64,000 nt of DNA. Source: Leptolyngbya sp. BL0902 (GTDB lineage Bacteria > Cyanobacteriota > Cyanobacteriia > Phormidesmidales > Phormidesmidaceae). The stretch spans positions 1-64,000 of the forward strand of contig NZ_CP046157.1 in the NCBI RefSeq assembly GCF_016403105.1, given 5' to 3'. Position 1 is the stretch's first letter; the number at the start of each line of letters is the position of its first letter. Of the stretch, positions 1-7,907 are shown piece after piece. A model generated the notes under the pieces. The model was not told where the DNA came from. It was given only the letters and a program-made list of their open reading frames with translations, and ran no database searches. Position numbers and translations under genes: made by a program.

Positions 1-1
1 G

Positions 2-232
2 GGCATTGCCACCGAATGGATCTTGATTGCAGCCATTATCAAACTGCCGCCCCTCCAGGCTATTTTTTCCACCGCGCCCCTCAACCTGGGTCAGTGGGCC
101 ATGCTGCTGCTGTGCCCGCCCCTGGTGCTGGGGCTAGAAGAACTCCGCAAAGCTCTCATGGGGAGACGGATTTCGGCCCGGCCACGAGCAACCCCGTCGT
201 CATTACCCCCGTCGCTACCGCTCTCACCCTAG
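2..232 (+). CDS. P-type cation-transporting ATPase, C-terminal fragment (5' end outside window)
   Basis: The frame is open from the first bases to a TAG at 230-232. It reads as the last two membrane helices of a P-type (calcium/cation) ATPase. The run PLNLGQWAMLLLCPPLVLG followed by LEELRKAL matches the usual end of the cation-ATPase C-terminal domain, where a final helix is followed by a short basic E-E-x-x-K tail. The last ~20 residues are low complexity (Arg, Pro, Ser) and look unlike the family, so the true C-terminus may have been replaced when the neighbouring IS arrived. The ion specificity residues lie outside the window. Confidence 0.75.
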   Translation, partial: GIATEWILIAAIIKLPPLQAIFSTAPLNLGQWAMLLLCPPLVLGLEELRKALMGRRISARPRATPSSLPPSLPLSP

Positions 233-238
233 CTGCGC

Positions 239-399
239 TCACCCGTGCTTGATGCGGATGCGGTAGTGCCACCCTAGTTGCGTCGTCATCATCATCACGT
301 CGGTGTGGACGAAGCCTCGGTCAGCATGGCGAAAGTGGGTGGATTCAAGGTTGAACCCCCGGGTTTTGAGGGCAGAAAACAAAGTCTCAATGCGCCAGC
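239..399 (-). pseudogene. IS4-type transposase, C-terminal fragment
   Basis: On the minus strand this encodes WRIETLFSALKTRGFNLEST and then about 30 more residues to a stop after RIKHG. That is the region starting at the catalytic Glu of IS4-family DDE transposases. It is the continuation of the fragment at 2943-3722; the two were separated by the serine-recombinase element. Deleting 400-2957 restores an unbroken reading frame. The family normally continues well past this stop, so the distal end is also lost, consistent with no recognisable IS terminus beside the ATPase fragment. Confidence 0.8.
385..399. repeat. Left attachment core (15-bp direct repeat)
   Basis: TCTCAATGCGCCAGC is identical to 2943-2957. 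Read on the minus strand it encodes the W-R-I-E codons of the IS4 transposase signature Y-x2-R-x3-E-x6-K. This is the left hybrid site of the recombinase element. The direction of the repeats and the frame restoration on excision support site-specific insertion rather than chance. Confidence 0.85.
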
Positions 400-465
400 C
401 ATAATGCCCCCATAAATCGGTCATCGACTCAGTATCCGAAGATCAGTCTGGCGGGTTTACAGCGA

Positions 466-681
466 TTGGTTGACGTTGTCGCCAAAATAGAGGCAACCGA
501 ATCACCCTCAGAGGACGCTCTACCATGCCCGAGCGATACGAGCCCCCCCGTCTGCTTGCCCGCTGAATCAGAGTCGGTGGGCACGCCTGCCCCACCCAAA
601 TCGCCAACGTCTAATTTGTGTGGTCAGCCAGATGTTGGAGCAGCACCTGAGCGCCCAATCCAAGCCGGAGGTGCCTCATGA
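466..681 (+). CDS. Small protein coupled to the serine recombinase, unknown function
   Basis: This 71-residue reading frame starts at TTG 466. It ends in a TGA that overlaps the ATG of the recombinase (ATGA at 678-681), an arrangement typical of translational coupling. The frame is also open upstream, where it reads PKISLAGLQRLVDVVAK without an ATG, so the true start could be earlier at an alternative codon. The protein is rich in Pro, Ser and Glu, with no recognised domain. Its position inside the element suggests an accessory role such as a directionality factor or regulator. That is inference from context only. Confidence 0.45.
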   Translation: MVDVVAKIEATESPSEDALPCPSDTSPPVCLPAESESVGTPAPPKSPTSNLCGQPDVGAAPERPIQAGGAS

Positions 682-2819
682 CTCCTCCCACTAATCCTGG
701 ATTCGGGCTGTCAGACAAAATTCAATGGCCGCATCTCGACCGATTAGCTGTGGTGTATGTGCGCCAGTCCACGCTGCAGCAAGTGAGCGACCATCAAGAA
801 TCCACCCGTTTACAATATGGCTTAGTAACGCGAGCCGAAGCGCTGGGCTGGCCCCCTGAGCGCATCCTCACCATTGACGAAGATTTAGGGAAATCCGGCA
901 GTAGCGCGGCAGGGCGTTCGGGCTTCCAACGACTGGTCAGCGAAGTGGGGCTGAACCACGTCGGTTTGATTCTGGGCGTTGAGATGTCGCGGTTGGCCCG
1001 CTCCTGCAAGGACTGGCATCAGCTGCTGGAAATCTGTGCCCTCTTCGGCACGTTGATAGCGGATCTCGATGGCATCTACGACCCGAGCCAGTACAACGAC
1101 CGGTTGCTGTTGGGCTTAAAAGGCACCATGAGTGAAGCCGAATTACATCTCCTGAAACAACGGATGATGCAGGGAAAACGGACAAAGGCCCAACGCGGCG
1201 AGCTGGGGTTCAACGTTCCCATTGGCTACATTTGTCGTCCATCGGGGGAAGTGCAATTTGACCCGGATGAGCAGGTGCGTCAGGTGGTGCGATTAATCTT
1301 CCGCAAATTTGAGGAATTAGGCACCCTCAATGCCACCCTACGGTATTTGGTCAGTCATGACATTCAAGTGGGGGTGCGGGTGTTGTATGGCCTCGACAAA
1401 GGGGAGTTGCAGTGGCGACGTCCGAATCGCCCGACCTTACAAAATCTGCTAAAAAATCCCGCCTATGCCGGAGCCTATGCCTACGGACGTAAACAAGTCG
1501 ATGCCCGCAGAAAGCAAGCCGGTCGTCCCCATACTGGCTGTGTCGTCAAACCCCCTGAAGAGTGGCTGGTCTTAATCCAAGACCACCACCCGGCCTACAT
1601 TTCCTGGGAGCAGTACCAGCGGAATGGGGCTCAACTGAAAGCGAATCGGAATCGAGCGGATGAACTCGGTCATGCGCGAGAGGGAGTGGGTCTTTTGAGT
1701 GGGCTTCTGGTGTGTGGGCGATGTGGATGCCGTCTGCAGGTTCAATATCACCGGGCAGGCGGCTATCACCGCTATGTCTGCAATCGGGCGATGAGCGATT
1801 ATGGGGGCCAATTTTGCCAGCACGTGTCGGGCACCTGTCTGGATGAGTATGTCACGGGACAAGTGCTGCGCGCCTTGGAGCCGGCTGCTTTAGACCTTTC
1901 CTTGGCGGCTGCCGCTCATCTGGAGCAAGACCGAGCCGAGCTTGATATTCTATGGCAACAGCGATTGGAGCGGGCTCAGTTCGAAGCCGATAGAGCCCAG
2001 CGGCATTACCAGTTCGTTGAGCCGGAAAATCGCTTAGTCGCCCGACAACTGGCTCAAGCATGGGAAGCTGCATTGCAGGCTCAGCACACCCTGCGGGACG
2101 ACTACCAGCGGTTTTGTCATGACCAACCGAAAGGCCTCTCGCCTGACGAAAAGCAGCAGATTCAGCAACTCGCAGACAGCCTGCCCCTACTCTGGGCCGC
2201 GCCCACGACCACGATGGCGCAACGCAAAGACGTGATTCGACAGATGATTGACGGCATCCTCATGACCGTGGTGGGCGATACCGAACAGGTACAGGTGACG
2301 ATTAAATGGGCGGGCGGCGATTCGAGTCAGGCTCAGATCACTCGCCCGGTCGCCAAATGGACTCAACTGAGTGACTACCCGCAACTGTGTCAACGGCTTG
2401 AACAACTGACCCAGGCCAATCTTACCACCCGCGACATCATTGACTGCTTGCATCAAGACGGGTTTCGCCCCCCAAAGCGTCGTCAAACCTTCAATCCAGA
2501 AATGGTGCAAACGTTAATTCGCAAGCTTGGCTTAAGATCTCACGCAGCGACTCCGGCAAAAGCACCGTTGCCGCCCCCCGAATGGTGGTTGCCGGACTTG
2601 GCTGCCAAACTGGACATGCCGACGATGACCCTCTATAACTGGGTGCAACGAGGGTGGGTGAAGGCCAGACAACCGGCAGAACCCCCTAAACACTGGATCA
2701 TTTGGGCCGATGAGGCCGAACTGGAACGCCTCAGAACTCACCGTCAATGCCCCACCCGGGAGATCCTCAGGCAACGCTGGCAAGGGGAAACACCCAGCAT
2801 TGCTTGTCCTCCTGACTAG
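678..2819 (+). CDS. Large serine recombinase (site-specific integrase)
   Basis: The 713-residue protein has the large serine-recombinase layout. The resolvase catalytic domain (about residues 10-160) carries the nucleophile motif VYVRQS and the conserved EMSRLARS. A recombinase domain (about 170-300) follows, then a zinc ribbon with CGRCGCRL and a later C-x-N/C pair (about 345-395), and a long Gln/Arg-rich helical region. A C-terminal helix-turn-helix-like segment contains LAAKLDMPTMTLYNWV (about 640-680). Family members cut and rejoin DNA at attP/attB through a phosphoserine bond. It sits inside its own 2.56-kb element, and all expected catalytic features seem intact, so it may be active. 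The ATG at 678 overlaps the upstream stop. Confidence 0.92.
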   Translation: MTPPTNPGFGLSDKIQWPHLDRLAVVYVRQSTLQQVSDHQESTRLQYGLVTRAEALGWPPERILTIDEDLGKSGSSAAGRSGFQRLVSEVGLNHVGLILGVEMSRLARSCKDWHQLLEICALFGTLIADLDGIYDPSQYNDRLLLGLKGTMSEAELHLLKQRMMQGKRTKAQRGELGFNVPIGYICRPSGEVQFDPDEQVRQVVRLIFRKFEELGTLNATLRYLVSHDIQVGVRVLYGLDKGELQWRRPNRPTLQNLLKNPAYAGAYAYGRKQVDARRKQAGRPHTGCVVKPPEEWLVLIQDHHPAYISWEQYQRNGAQLKANRNRADELGHAREGVGLLSGLLVCGRCGCRLQVQYHRAGGYHRYVCNRAMSDYGGQFCQHVSGTCLDEYVTGQVLRALEPAALDLSLAAAAHLEQDRAELDILWQQRLERAQFEADRAQRHYQFVEPENRLVARQLAQAWEAALQAQHTLRDDYQRFCHDQPKGLSPDEKQQIQQLADSLPLLWAAPTTTMAQRKDVIRQMIDGILMTVVGDTEQVQVTIKWAGGDSSQAQITRPVAKWTQLSDYPQLCQRLEQLTQANLTTRDIIDCLHQDGFRPPKRRQTFNPEMVQTLIRKLGLRSHAATPAKAPLPPPEWWLPDLAAKLDMPTMTLYNWVQRGWVKARQPAEPPKHWIIWADEAELERLRTHRQCPTREILRQRWQGETPSIACPPD

Positions 2820-2864
2820 ACGGTTTGACCGGTATAAACTCAAATTTTTGACTGGAGAAGACCC

Positions 2865-3044
2865 ATGGCAAAGCACACACCTTCGATTCCACCACCTCAG
2901 CATCCGCCTGAAGATGACTATGGGGGTATTGAGGCTGGAGTATCTCAATGCGCCAGCGTAGTCGGTAGTCGGCGAGGGCCGTCTGAGGGGCGTGGTGGGT
3001 GGCGAGAATCAGGAGTTCGCCATCGGCGAGGCGGGTGGCGATGA
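2865..3044 (+). CDS. Possible 59-residue ORF spanning the right attachment core
   Basis: An ATG at 2865 follows GGAG and starts MAKHTPSIPPPQHPPEDDYG. The frame runs through the right 15-bp core and ends at 3042-3044 inside host sequence. The first 26 codons lie in the element and the rest are antisense to the transposase fragment, so the C-terminus would depend on the insertion site. There is no homology that I recognise. It may be a real small gene whose 3' end is exchanged on integration, or just a chance frame. Confidence 0.25.
   Translation: MAKHTPSIPPPQHPPEDDYGGIEAGVSQCASVVGSRRGPSEGRGGWRESGVRHRRGGWR
2943..2957. repeat. Right attachment core (15-bp direct repeat)
   Basis: Identical copy of 385-399. 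Upstream, 2931-2942 separates it from the inverted arm TATGGGGGTATT. The transposase frame on the minus strand runs from DYRLRWRIE into this core and then breaks, which marks the exact junction of the element with its target. Confidence 0.85.
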
Positions 3045-3722
3045 CGTAGACCCGTCGGCCCCAGACCCATCGTTTTCCCGATAGAATCCGCGTTTCCCCG
3101 GCCCTGAGACTGGCAAAGACCCGTTCTCCCGCTTGGCGAGACTTCCCAGAACGGGAGCTCATCTTATCGCTATGGCGCAACCGGAGACGAAAGGGCAGGG
3201 TCTTGGGCAACAGCAGATAACTGCACCACTCCTTACCCACAAACTCTCGGTCGCCCGTCAGACACCGCACCTTGGCATCTGGAAACACCCGCTCAAAGCG
3301 CTCCAGGAGGTCGATGCGCTCGTCGCTGTTACTGTTGCCCCGCTTGTCCAGCATCGTCCAGAACAGGGGAAGGCCACCCCTTCATGGACGATCCCCAGCA
3401 TTAGGATGTTGAAATGAACCGAGCCAAATGACCAATTCGTGCGGTCGAGGCTCAAGGTCCAGGGTTGAGGAATCTGGCTCCAACTCACCACGGCCTGCGC
3501 AATATCATTGAAATCCACCGGAAACTCCCGCAAAAACCGTGTGAGTCGTTTGTAACTCGACTCTGGTTTAGCCCGATTGGCAAACACCGACGACAGTTTA
3601 TCTAGGTTCACCGTCTCCACCCGGAACATGGCCACCAGAAACAGCGCTAGAAACGTCAGTCATCTACCGTGCCACGGTAGATGAGCACGCAGGGCCGATT
3701 GAAGTCGGTTAATCTGAGTCAT
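2943..3722 (-). pseudogene. IS4-type transposase, N-terminal and catalytic part (degenerate)
   Basis: Read on the minus strand from an ATG at 3722 (MTQINRLQSALRAHLPWHGR). Three lesions are visible. A TGA replaces codon 21 (3660-3662). A one-base deletion in a C run (G run 3366-3369 on the plus strand) shifts the frame between GIVHEGVAFP and TMLDKRGNSNSDERIDLLER. The serine-recombinase insertion falls at 2957. The protein has the first catalytic Asp in TLSLDRTNW and the second in RCLTGDREF, and the signature DYRLRWRIE with the third (Glu) residue at the att core. Losing all three features of a working gene marks it as dead. Confidence 0.85.
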
Positions 3723-3889
3723 GGGGAGGAAGCATAGGTCTGTGGTAATTCCTAGCTCACCTCCCTATTCCTCCTTCTGTCAACCCTCTACTGGACAGGC
3801 TTGCAGCCCCTCACCTCAAGTTTTGTCCCTGTACCGTGGGACAACCCATATCCGAGTTCTATACCTCTGAAATGGGATAGACTGAGACT

Positions 3890-4412
3890 ATGCCTAGACC
3901 CCTCCATCTCGAACCTCATTTTTCGGTTGATGAATTGAAAGCCCGCTATCGGGCCAGTCACGACCCCGTTGAAGCTCGCCGCTGGCACCTACTGTGGCTT
4001 ATTCACAAGCCCATGGCGCTGACGGAGGCGGCCAAAGCGGTGGGCTTGAATTATGACTATGCTCGCTCCATCGTGACGGCCTATAACCGCGAGGGTGCCA
4101 ATGGAGTACGCAATCGTCGCAAAGATTCGCGCCCTCACCAGCCTCGGAGTCTGCTCACGGCGGAACAACAACAGGCGTTGGCCGCTCGGTTAGAAATGCC
4201 CCCTGACGACAATGGGGTTTGGAATGGGCCGAAGGTGGCTCAGGTGATGGCGGAGATTTTGGGGGTGCCGAAGGTGTGGCCACAGCGAGGGTGGGATTAT
4301 CTCAAGCGGTTAGAGCAATCGTCGCACGTGCCCCGTCCTCGGCACCGTAAAGGAAATCCAGAGACCCAGGAGGCTTAAAAGACTCCCGGAGCGTAAAGAC
4401 AAACTACAGTGA
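3890..4412 (+). pseudogene. IS630-family transposase remnant (N-terminal half)
   Basis: An intact 162-codon frame (3890-4378) encodes the helix-turn-helix N-terminus of IS630-type transposases, including LTEAAKAVGLNYDYARSIV and GVPKVWPQRGWDYLKRL. The frame ends at a TAA in GAGGCTTAAAAGA. Skipping one base continues as KRLPERKDKLQ to a stop at 4410-4412, the expected family continuation of the QEAFKK type. The DDE catalytic half is absent downstream, so this is a truncated copy whatever the nature of the frameshift. The IS ends were not identified. Confidence 0.75.
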
Positions 4413-4700
4413 GCAGAGTGTTCTAGGTAGGGTCAGCGCCGCGAATGAGCCCTACAACCCCACCACTTGGGAATTTGGGTTAGGGGAGTCTGACTTGAGA
4501 TCAGATGAAAGCAGGGCGGATGTGAGTCCCCCTCGAAGTTATGCCAAGCGTCTGCGTAGCGATAGAGCAGAGAGACGTGCCACCGCCAATCGGGTAAAAT
4601 TGGGCCATGTGCGGCAATCCTAGAGTCGGCATTCCTACTTGACGCCGATGGGACGGCCTAGGGGTCGATTCTGACGTCTTGAATATCTTCCCCTGGCCCT
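4413..4700. other. Non-coding stretch between IS remnant and lipoprotein gene
   Basis: I see no convincing gene, RNA or mobile-element end here. Short minus-strand frames exist but have no recognisable composition or start signals. It probably contains IS debris plus the downstream region of the lipoprotein gene at 4701-5462. Confidence 0.4.
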
Positions 4701-5462
4701 CTAACGGCACACCGCGCTGCCATCAAAAATGTTGTAAAACACCCGAACCTCATCCCCCGGCTTGGCGGCTTGGTTCGAGAGGTGATGCACCCGCACCTCC
4801 GACTCGCTAAGCTGGCCTTTCCATACTCCGTGCTGGGCGTCGGTTTTGCCGGAGTAGGCCAAATTAGCCGTGAGCGGATCGCCGGAGTCGGGCGTGAGGG
4901 TGAAGCGGCTAAAGCCTGCCTCACGGGTGTAGCTCACCGTAAATCTCGTGCCGTTCGATAAGGTTCCGGCACAGGTCATGGAGAGGCTATCCGTTGGCGG
5001 TGGACGATCCGGTGGAGGGGGTTCTGGCGGCGGCGGGCGATCTGAGGTGAGATTTCCCTCGCCATCGACTGCAATATTGCCACCATAGGCCCAACCCAAC
5101 CGGGGCGATAGAGTACTCCTCACCTGATACCAGGTGCTATCGCCCATGGCGGTTTCGGCAAAAATATCTAACCGGGTGCCGTTGGGGGCGGCATAGATGA
5201 CGGGCGTATTCGTGCCGGGGGTGGTGTGGATCCGCAGGGACGGCTCGGCCCTCACCGTGCCCGTTTTGATGGGGTTGCCCGGATCGGGTTCCGGTTCCGG
5301 TGCTGGCTCTGGGCTAGTGGTTGGATCCTCCGCCGTTGGTTCGGCCACATCTGGATCAGTTACGGCGATCTCCGGGTTGTCCGGTTCCACAGAAACCGGG
5401 GGTGTTCGCTGGCAGGCTGTTGTCCAGAGCCCCAGCAGCAGCACAAACGTTAACCATTTCAT
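4701..5462 (-). CDS. Lipoprotein with SH3-like domain, unknown function
   Basis: The likely start is the ATG at 5462 (MKWLTFVLLLGLWTTACQ), which gives a lipoprotein signal with lipobox Cys about residue 17. An upstream in-frame ATG would add 20 unlikely residues. A Pro/Glu/Asp-rich linker (about 25-65) leads to a bacterial SH3-like segment (about 70-135) with LRIHTTPGTNTPVIY and WYQVRS...LGWAYGG, followed by a second Pro-rich linker. The C-terminal ~80-residue domain contains two Cys (MTCAGTL and a final VCR) that could form a disulfide. Probably anchored to the outer or inner membrane facing the periplasm. The upstream 500 bp is non-coding and AT-rich. Confidence 0.75.
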   Translation of the reverse strand: MKWLTFVLLLGLWTTACQRTPPVSVEPDNPEIAVTDPDVAEPTAEDPTTSPEPAPEPEPDPGNPIKTGTVRAEPSLRIHTTPGTNTPVIYAAPNGTRLDIFAETAMGDSTWYQVRSTLSPRLGWAYGGNIAVDGEGNLTSDRPPPPEPPPPDRPPPTDSLSMTCAGTLSNGTRFTVSYTREAGFSRFTLTPDSGDPLTANLAYSGKTDAQHGVWKGQLSESEVRVHHLSNQAAKPGDEVRVFYNIFDGSAVCR

Positions 5463-5522
5463 GTCTTTTACAACGTGACAAATAAATTGATTAAACGATA
5501 AGCCTAAGCCCATCGTTGTCAT

Positions 5523-6034
5523 AGGCTCTGCGACAACACCCCTAGCGAAGGCAAAATCAAGCGATCTTTCTGCCGAGGAAGATTTGCCAGAGGCATGACC
5601 GTAATTCCCTAGGCCACTTATAGCCTATTACGGCCCTATTTTTGAGGCGAGTACATCAATTATTAAGCCTATTAAGCCGATTTTAACCAGCCTAATTAAA
5701 TCTCGTATTTGTCAGACAATCCTTCGACGAGCCTCTAGAACCCTTGACTAGCAAGGCAGATGGAATCTCACCAAAAAAATTTCTCTAAGATCTAACAAGA
5801 CTTTTACGAACTTTAAGGCTTGGATGAGGCTTAGTCTACTTTCTAAAGATGAATTAGATGACCTTCAAGATGGCTTTAGTATTTCAAATAAATTTTAACA
5901 ATTGCTGTTGACAAAGGAGGTCTACTATACGGTTGACTTACTCTCTCTGACTGGGTTGATCTAGCTCGGTAGACAAGAGGTGAGTATCTTTTTGATTAAC
6001 TCATTGTCGTGAGATTTAAGGAGTGGTAAACCCC
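5523..6034. other. AT-rich intergenic region between divergent exported-protein genes
   Basis: No gene was found. This spacer separates the divergent lipoprotein (minus) and SH3/Gly-Tyr repeat protein (plus), so it should hold both promoters. A TTGACA is present near 5908, but no well-spaced -10 box accompanies it, so I do not assign a promoter. AAGGAG at 6018-6023 is the ribosome site for the ATG at 6035. Confidence 0.4.
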
Positions 6035-6691
6035 ATGTTGAGATATTGGCCGTTGGCGATGATCGTTGGGCTATGGCCGATGGCGGAGGTGGCCAGAGCG
6101 ATTCCTCTGGCCTCGCCCCAACTGATTGCCCAGGCTCAGCTTTATGGCACCGTTATTCCCAATGAGCTGAATGTGCGGGATGGGGCAGGTACGGATCGCC
6201 GAGTGCTCTATGTGCTCCACCGCGATGCCGTGGTGCGGATTACAGGCCAGTATGGCGACGGGGCCGACAGTTGGTACCGCATTGTGCCCATGACCAGCGG
6301 CTATCCCCAAACCGAAGGTTGGGTCTCGGGCGCGTACTTAAAAATCCGGGATTCGCAGCCCTCAGTCTCCTACTACGACACGGGCTACCAAGCCGGATTG
6401 GCCGATGCCCAGGCTGGCAACACCTACGACCCCGTGGGCGGAAGTCGCGATTTGCCCGCCGATGCCTCCCGTGCCTACACCCGTGGCTACAGTGATGGCT
6501 ACACTGCCGGACGTCCCGGCAACCCCTCTGGCCTCCAGCGCTACTACGACGATGGCTACCAGCATGGCCTAGAGGATGGTCGGGCCGGACGCACCTACGA
6601 CCCCGTGGCCGGAAGCCATGGTCTGCCTGCCAACCTCTCGCGGGAATACACCCGTGGCTATGCCGATGGTTATGAGCAGGGACGTCCCTAG
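6035..6691 (+). CDS. Secreted SH3-domain protein with tandem Gly/Tyr/Asp repeats
   Basis: The start is set at the ATG at 6035, 11 nt after AAGGAG; a GTG at 6023 overlaps the ribosome site. The N-terminus MLRYWPLAMIVGLWPMAEVARA is a signal peptide. Residues ~35-105 form an SH3-like domain (NELNVRDGAGTDRRVLYVL ... GWVSGAYLKI). The C-terminal half has two near-identical ~55-residue repeats, each with YYDxGYQxGLxD, GxTYDPVxGS, L.A..SR.YTRGY.DGY. Such aromatic/Asp repeats resemble surface or metal-binding proteins, but function is unknown. Repeat similarity at DNA level suggests recent duplication. Confidence 0.75.
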   Translation: MLRYWPLAMIVGLWPMAEVARAIPLASPQLIAQAQLYGTVIPNELNVRDGAGTDRRVLYVLHRDAVVRITGQYGDGADSWYRIVPMTSGYPQTEGWVSGAYLKIRDSQPSVSYYDTGYQAGLADAQAGNTYDPVGGSRDLPADASRAYTRGYSDGYTAGRPGNPSGLQRYYDDGYQHGLEDGRAGRTYDPVAGSHGLPANLSREYTRGYADGYEQGRP

Positions 6692-6740
6692 GCCCACCCA
6701 ACTCAGGCTTCGGTCGGATGGGTAGACCGGGTGATTCCGG

Positions 6741-6840
6741 TCGCCCTCACCCCCAGCCCCTCACCCCCTGGGAGAGGGGAGCCAGAAACTCCTTCAAAGT
6801 CCCTCTCCCAAGTTGGGAGAGGTATTTAGGGTGAGGGCGA
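6741..6840. repeat. 100-bp inverted-repeat element (REP/MITE-like)
   Basis: Begins TCGCCCTCACCC and ends GGGTGAGGGCGA, a perfect 12-bp terminal inverted repeat. Internal arms CTGGGAGAGGGGA and TCCCTCTCCCAAGTTGGGAG give further pairing. It follows the stop of the SH3 repeat protein by 49 bp. Elements of this GGGTGAGGGC / GGGAGAGGG type recur widely in cyanobacterial genomes (general knowledge). Folded RNA could act as a 3' stabiliser or terminator, but there is no T-run. Confidence 0.7.
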
Positions 6841-6917
6841 CGAGGACTTGATGATTAACCAAAGCTTCCCCTGACAGCCTCAGCTTTACTCTGCATTCCT
6901 AGCCAATTCAACCCACT

Positions 6918-7155
6918 ATGACGGCTCATTCAACGGCTACCCCGATTCAAATTCGGGGGCTGACCAAAACCTACCCGGTTCTTCATGGGCGACATCATTG
7001 CCCACATCTATAGCGAAGCCGACCCCGGTGCCGGGTTTGATGCCATCAAACCCGACCTAGAGGACGTTTACTTCTGTGTGATGCAGGAAATCCCAGCCCT
7101 GCCGTCTGCCAATGGAGCCGACCCCACAGCGGCCATCGCTGCCCCAGAATCGTAG
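6918..7155 (+). pseudogene. ABC transporter ATP-binding gene remnant with internal deletion
   Basis: It starts like an ABC ATPase (ATG 6918, IQIRGLTKTYP at the A-loop strand). The frame breaks near 6985, and in another frame continues as MGDIIAHIYSEAD ... PDLEDVYFCVMQEIP to a TAG at 7153-7155. The L-E-D-V-Y-F motif is the usual C-terminus of ABC-2-type ATPases. Walker A, signature and Walker B are all missing, so roughly 700 bp have been deleted. A remnant of a plausible partner (ABC permease/M1 aminopeptidase) lies at 12040-12315. Confidence 0.75.
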
Positions 7156-7223
7156 CCCTCAAAGCGAGATCCCAGAGTTCTTCAAAAACCCTGGAATCTA
7201 AACCCACCGCAACCCAATCATGA

Positions 7224-7805
7224 CTATGCAAAAATCTCGGCAGTGGTTAAGCCAAATTCAGGCACGAGGTCGGATTGAAGCTTCTCATCACCGCTGTAAA
7301 CCTGGTCTTCGTATTGGCCGCTCACCCAGCGGCAGAGGGTGACTTGGCGGGTTTCGGGATCGACAATCCAGTATTCGCCAATGCCCCGTGCCGCGTACTC
7401 GGTGTGCTTATAGCGATAGTCCCGTTCTCGGTTGGCCTGTCCGGGGCTGACCACTTCCACCACCAGGGCCGGAGGGGGCATATCGCGGGTGATGGTGGCG
7501 CGGGGGGCACCTGCTAGGGCGGCGGCGGAGTCTTCCGTATGCACCAGCACATCGGGGATACGGCACCGTGCCCGACGACCTGTGATCTCGATTTCCGTAT
7601 CTTTGTGGCCGAGTAGGGCAACCGGGAAATGTTTCGCCAGTTCAAGCAATAGTTTTCTGGCAATGGTGTTGTTTTCAAAGGATTCGGGCGGCATTTCCAC
7701 TAAAACTCCATCCACCAGTTCGTAGCGGGTATCGGTACCGTCGTCGTAGGCCAAATAGTCCTCAAAGGTGAGGTGGGTGGGGGGAGATGAGACAGCTTGA
7801 CCCAT
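7224..7805 (-). CDS. Uma2 family putative restriction-type endonuclease
   Basis: The 193 residues match the Uma2 (DUF820) family, a PD-(D/E)xK nuclease-fold group much expanded in cyanobacteria. Landmarks are the N-terminal LTFEDYLAYDDGTDTRYELVDG, the central RIPDVLVH (catalytic Asp), ALVVEVVSP with the acidic residue, and EYWIVDPETRQV near the end. Length is typical. The physiological substrate is not established for this family. It stands alone, divergent from the AIM24 gene with a 100-bp spacer. Confidence 0.85.
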   Translation of the reverse strand: MGQAVSSPPTHLTFEDYLAYDDGTDTRYELVDGVLVEMPPESFENNTIARKLLLELAKHFPVALLGHKDTEIEITGRRARCRIPDVLVHTEDSAAALAGAPRATITRDMPPPALVVEVVSPGQANRERDYRYKHTEYAARGIGEYWIVDPETRQVTLCRWVSGQYEDQVYSGDEKLQSDLVPEFGLTTAEIFA

Positions 7806-7907
7806 GATCCAAGCGCTCCATAGATCGGCATTGATGTTTCTTATTCTACTGATTCCGAAAATCCAGCGATGATCGCAGTGACCGATTCATTTTAGGAATG
7901 ATTCGCC

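Larger units (their letters stand above)
385..2957 (+). mobile_element. Compact serine-recombinase integrative element inserted in an IS4-type transposase gene
   Basis: The element is bounded by an identical 15-bp direct repeat, TCTCAATGCGCCAGC, at 385-399 and 2943-2957. Removing one repeat plus the interior rejoins the two transposase fragments in frame. Just inside the ends are arms in inverted orientation: AATGCCCCCATA at 403-414 and TATGGGGGTATT at 2919-2930 (one mismatch), with GTCATC at 420-425 and GATGAC at 2913-2918. In a circle these would flank the core as a symmetric attP. Cargo is a large serine recombinase, one overlapping small ORF and perhaps a second small ORF. The ~2.56 kb size is close to the minimum for such an element. 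Confidence 0.85.

Noticed and set aside
3258-3635. Programmed frameshift in the IS4-type transposase
   Set aside because: The same gene also has an N-terminal nonsense codon and an insertion, so decay is simpler than a programmed shift.
4501-4710. Minus-strand 69-codon frame upstream of the IS630 remnant
   Set aside because: No ribosome site, no recognisable composition, and it overlaps the end of the lipoprotein gene; taken as non-coding.
5905-5940. TTGACA near 5908 as a promoter for the SH3 repeat protein
   Set aside because: No -10 at suitable spacing; the only TATA-like word is 12 nt away.
6741-6840. Interpreting the inverted-repeat element as a CRISPR array or intrinsic terminator
   Set aside because: There is a single palindrome with no repeated spacers and no T-run.
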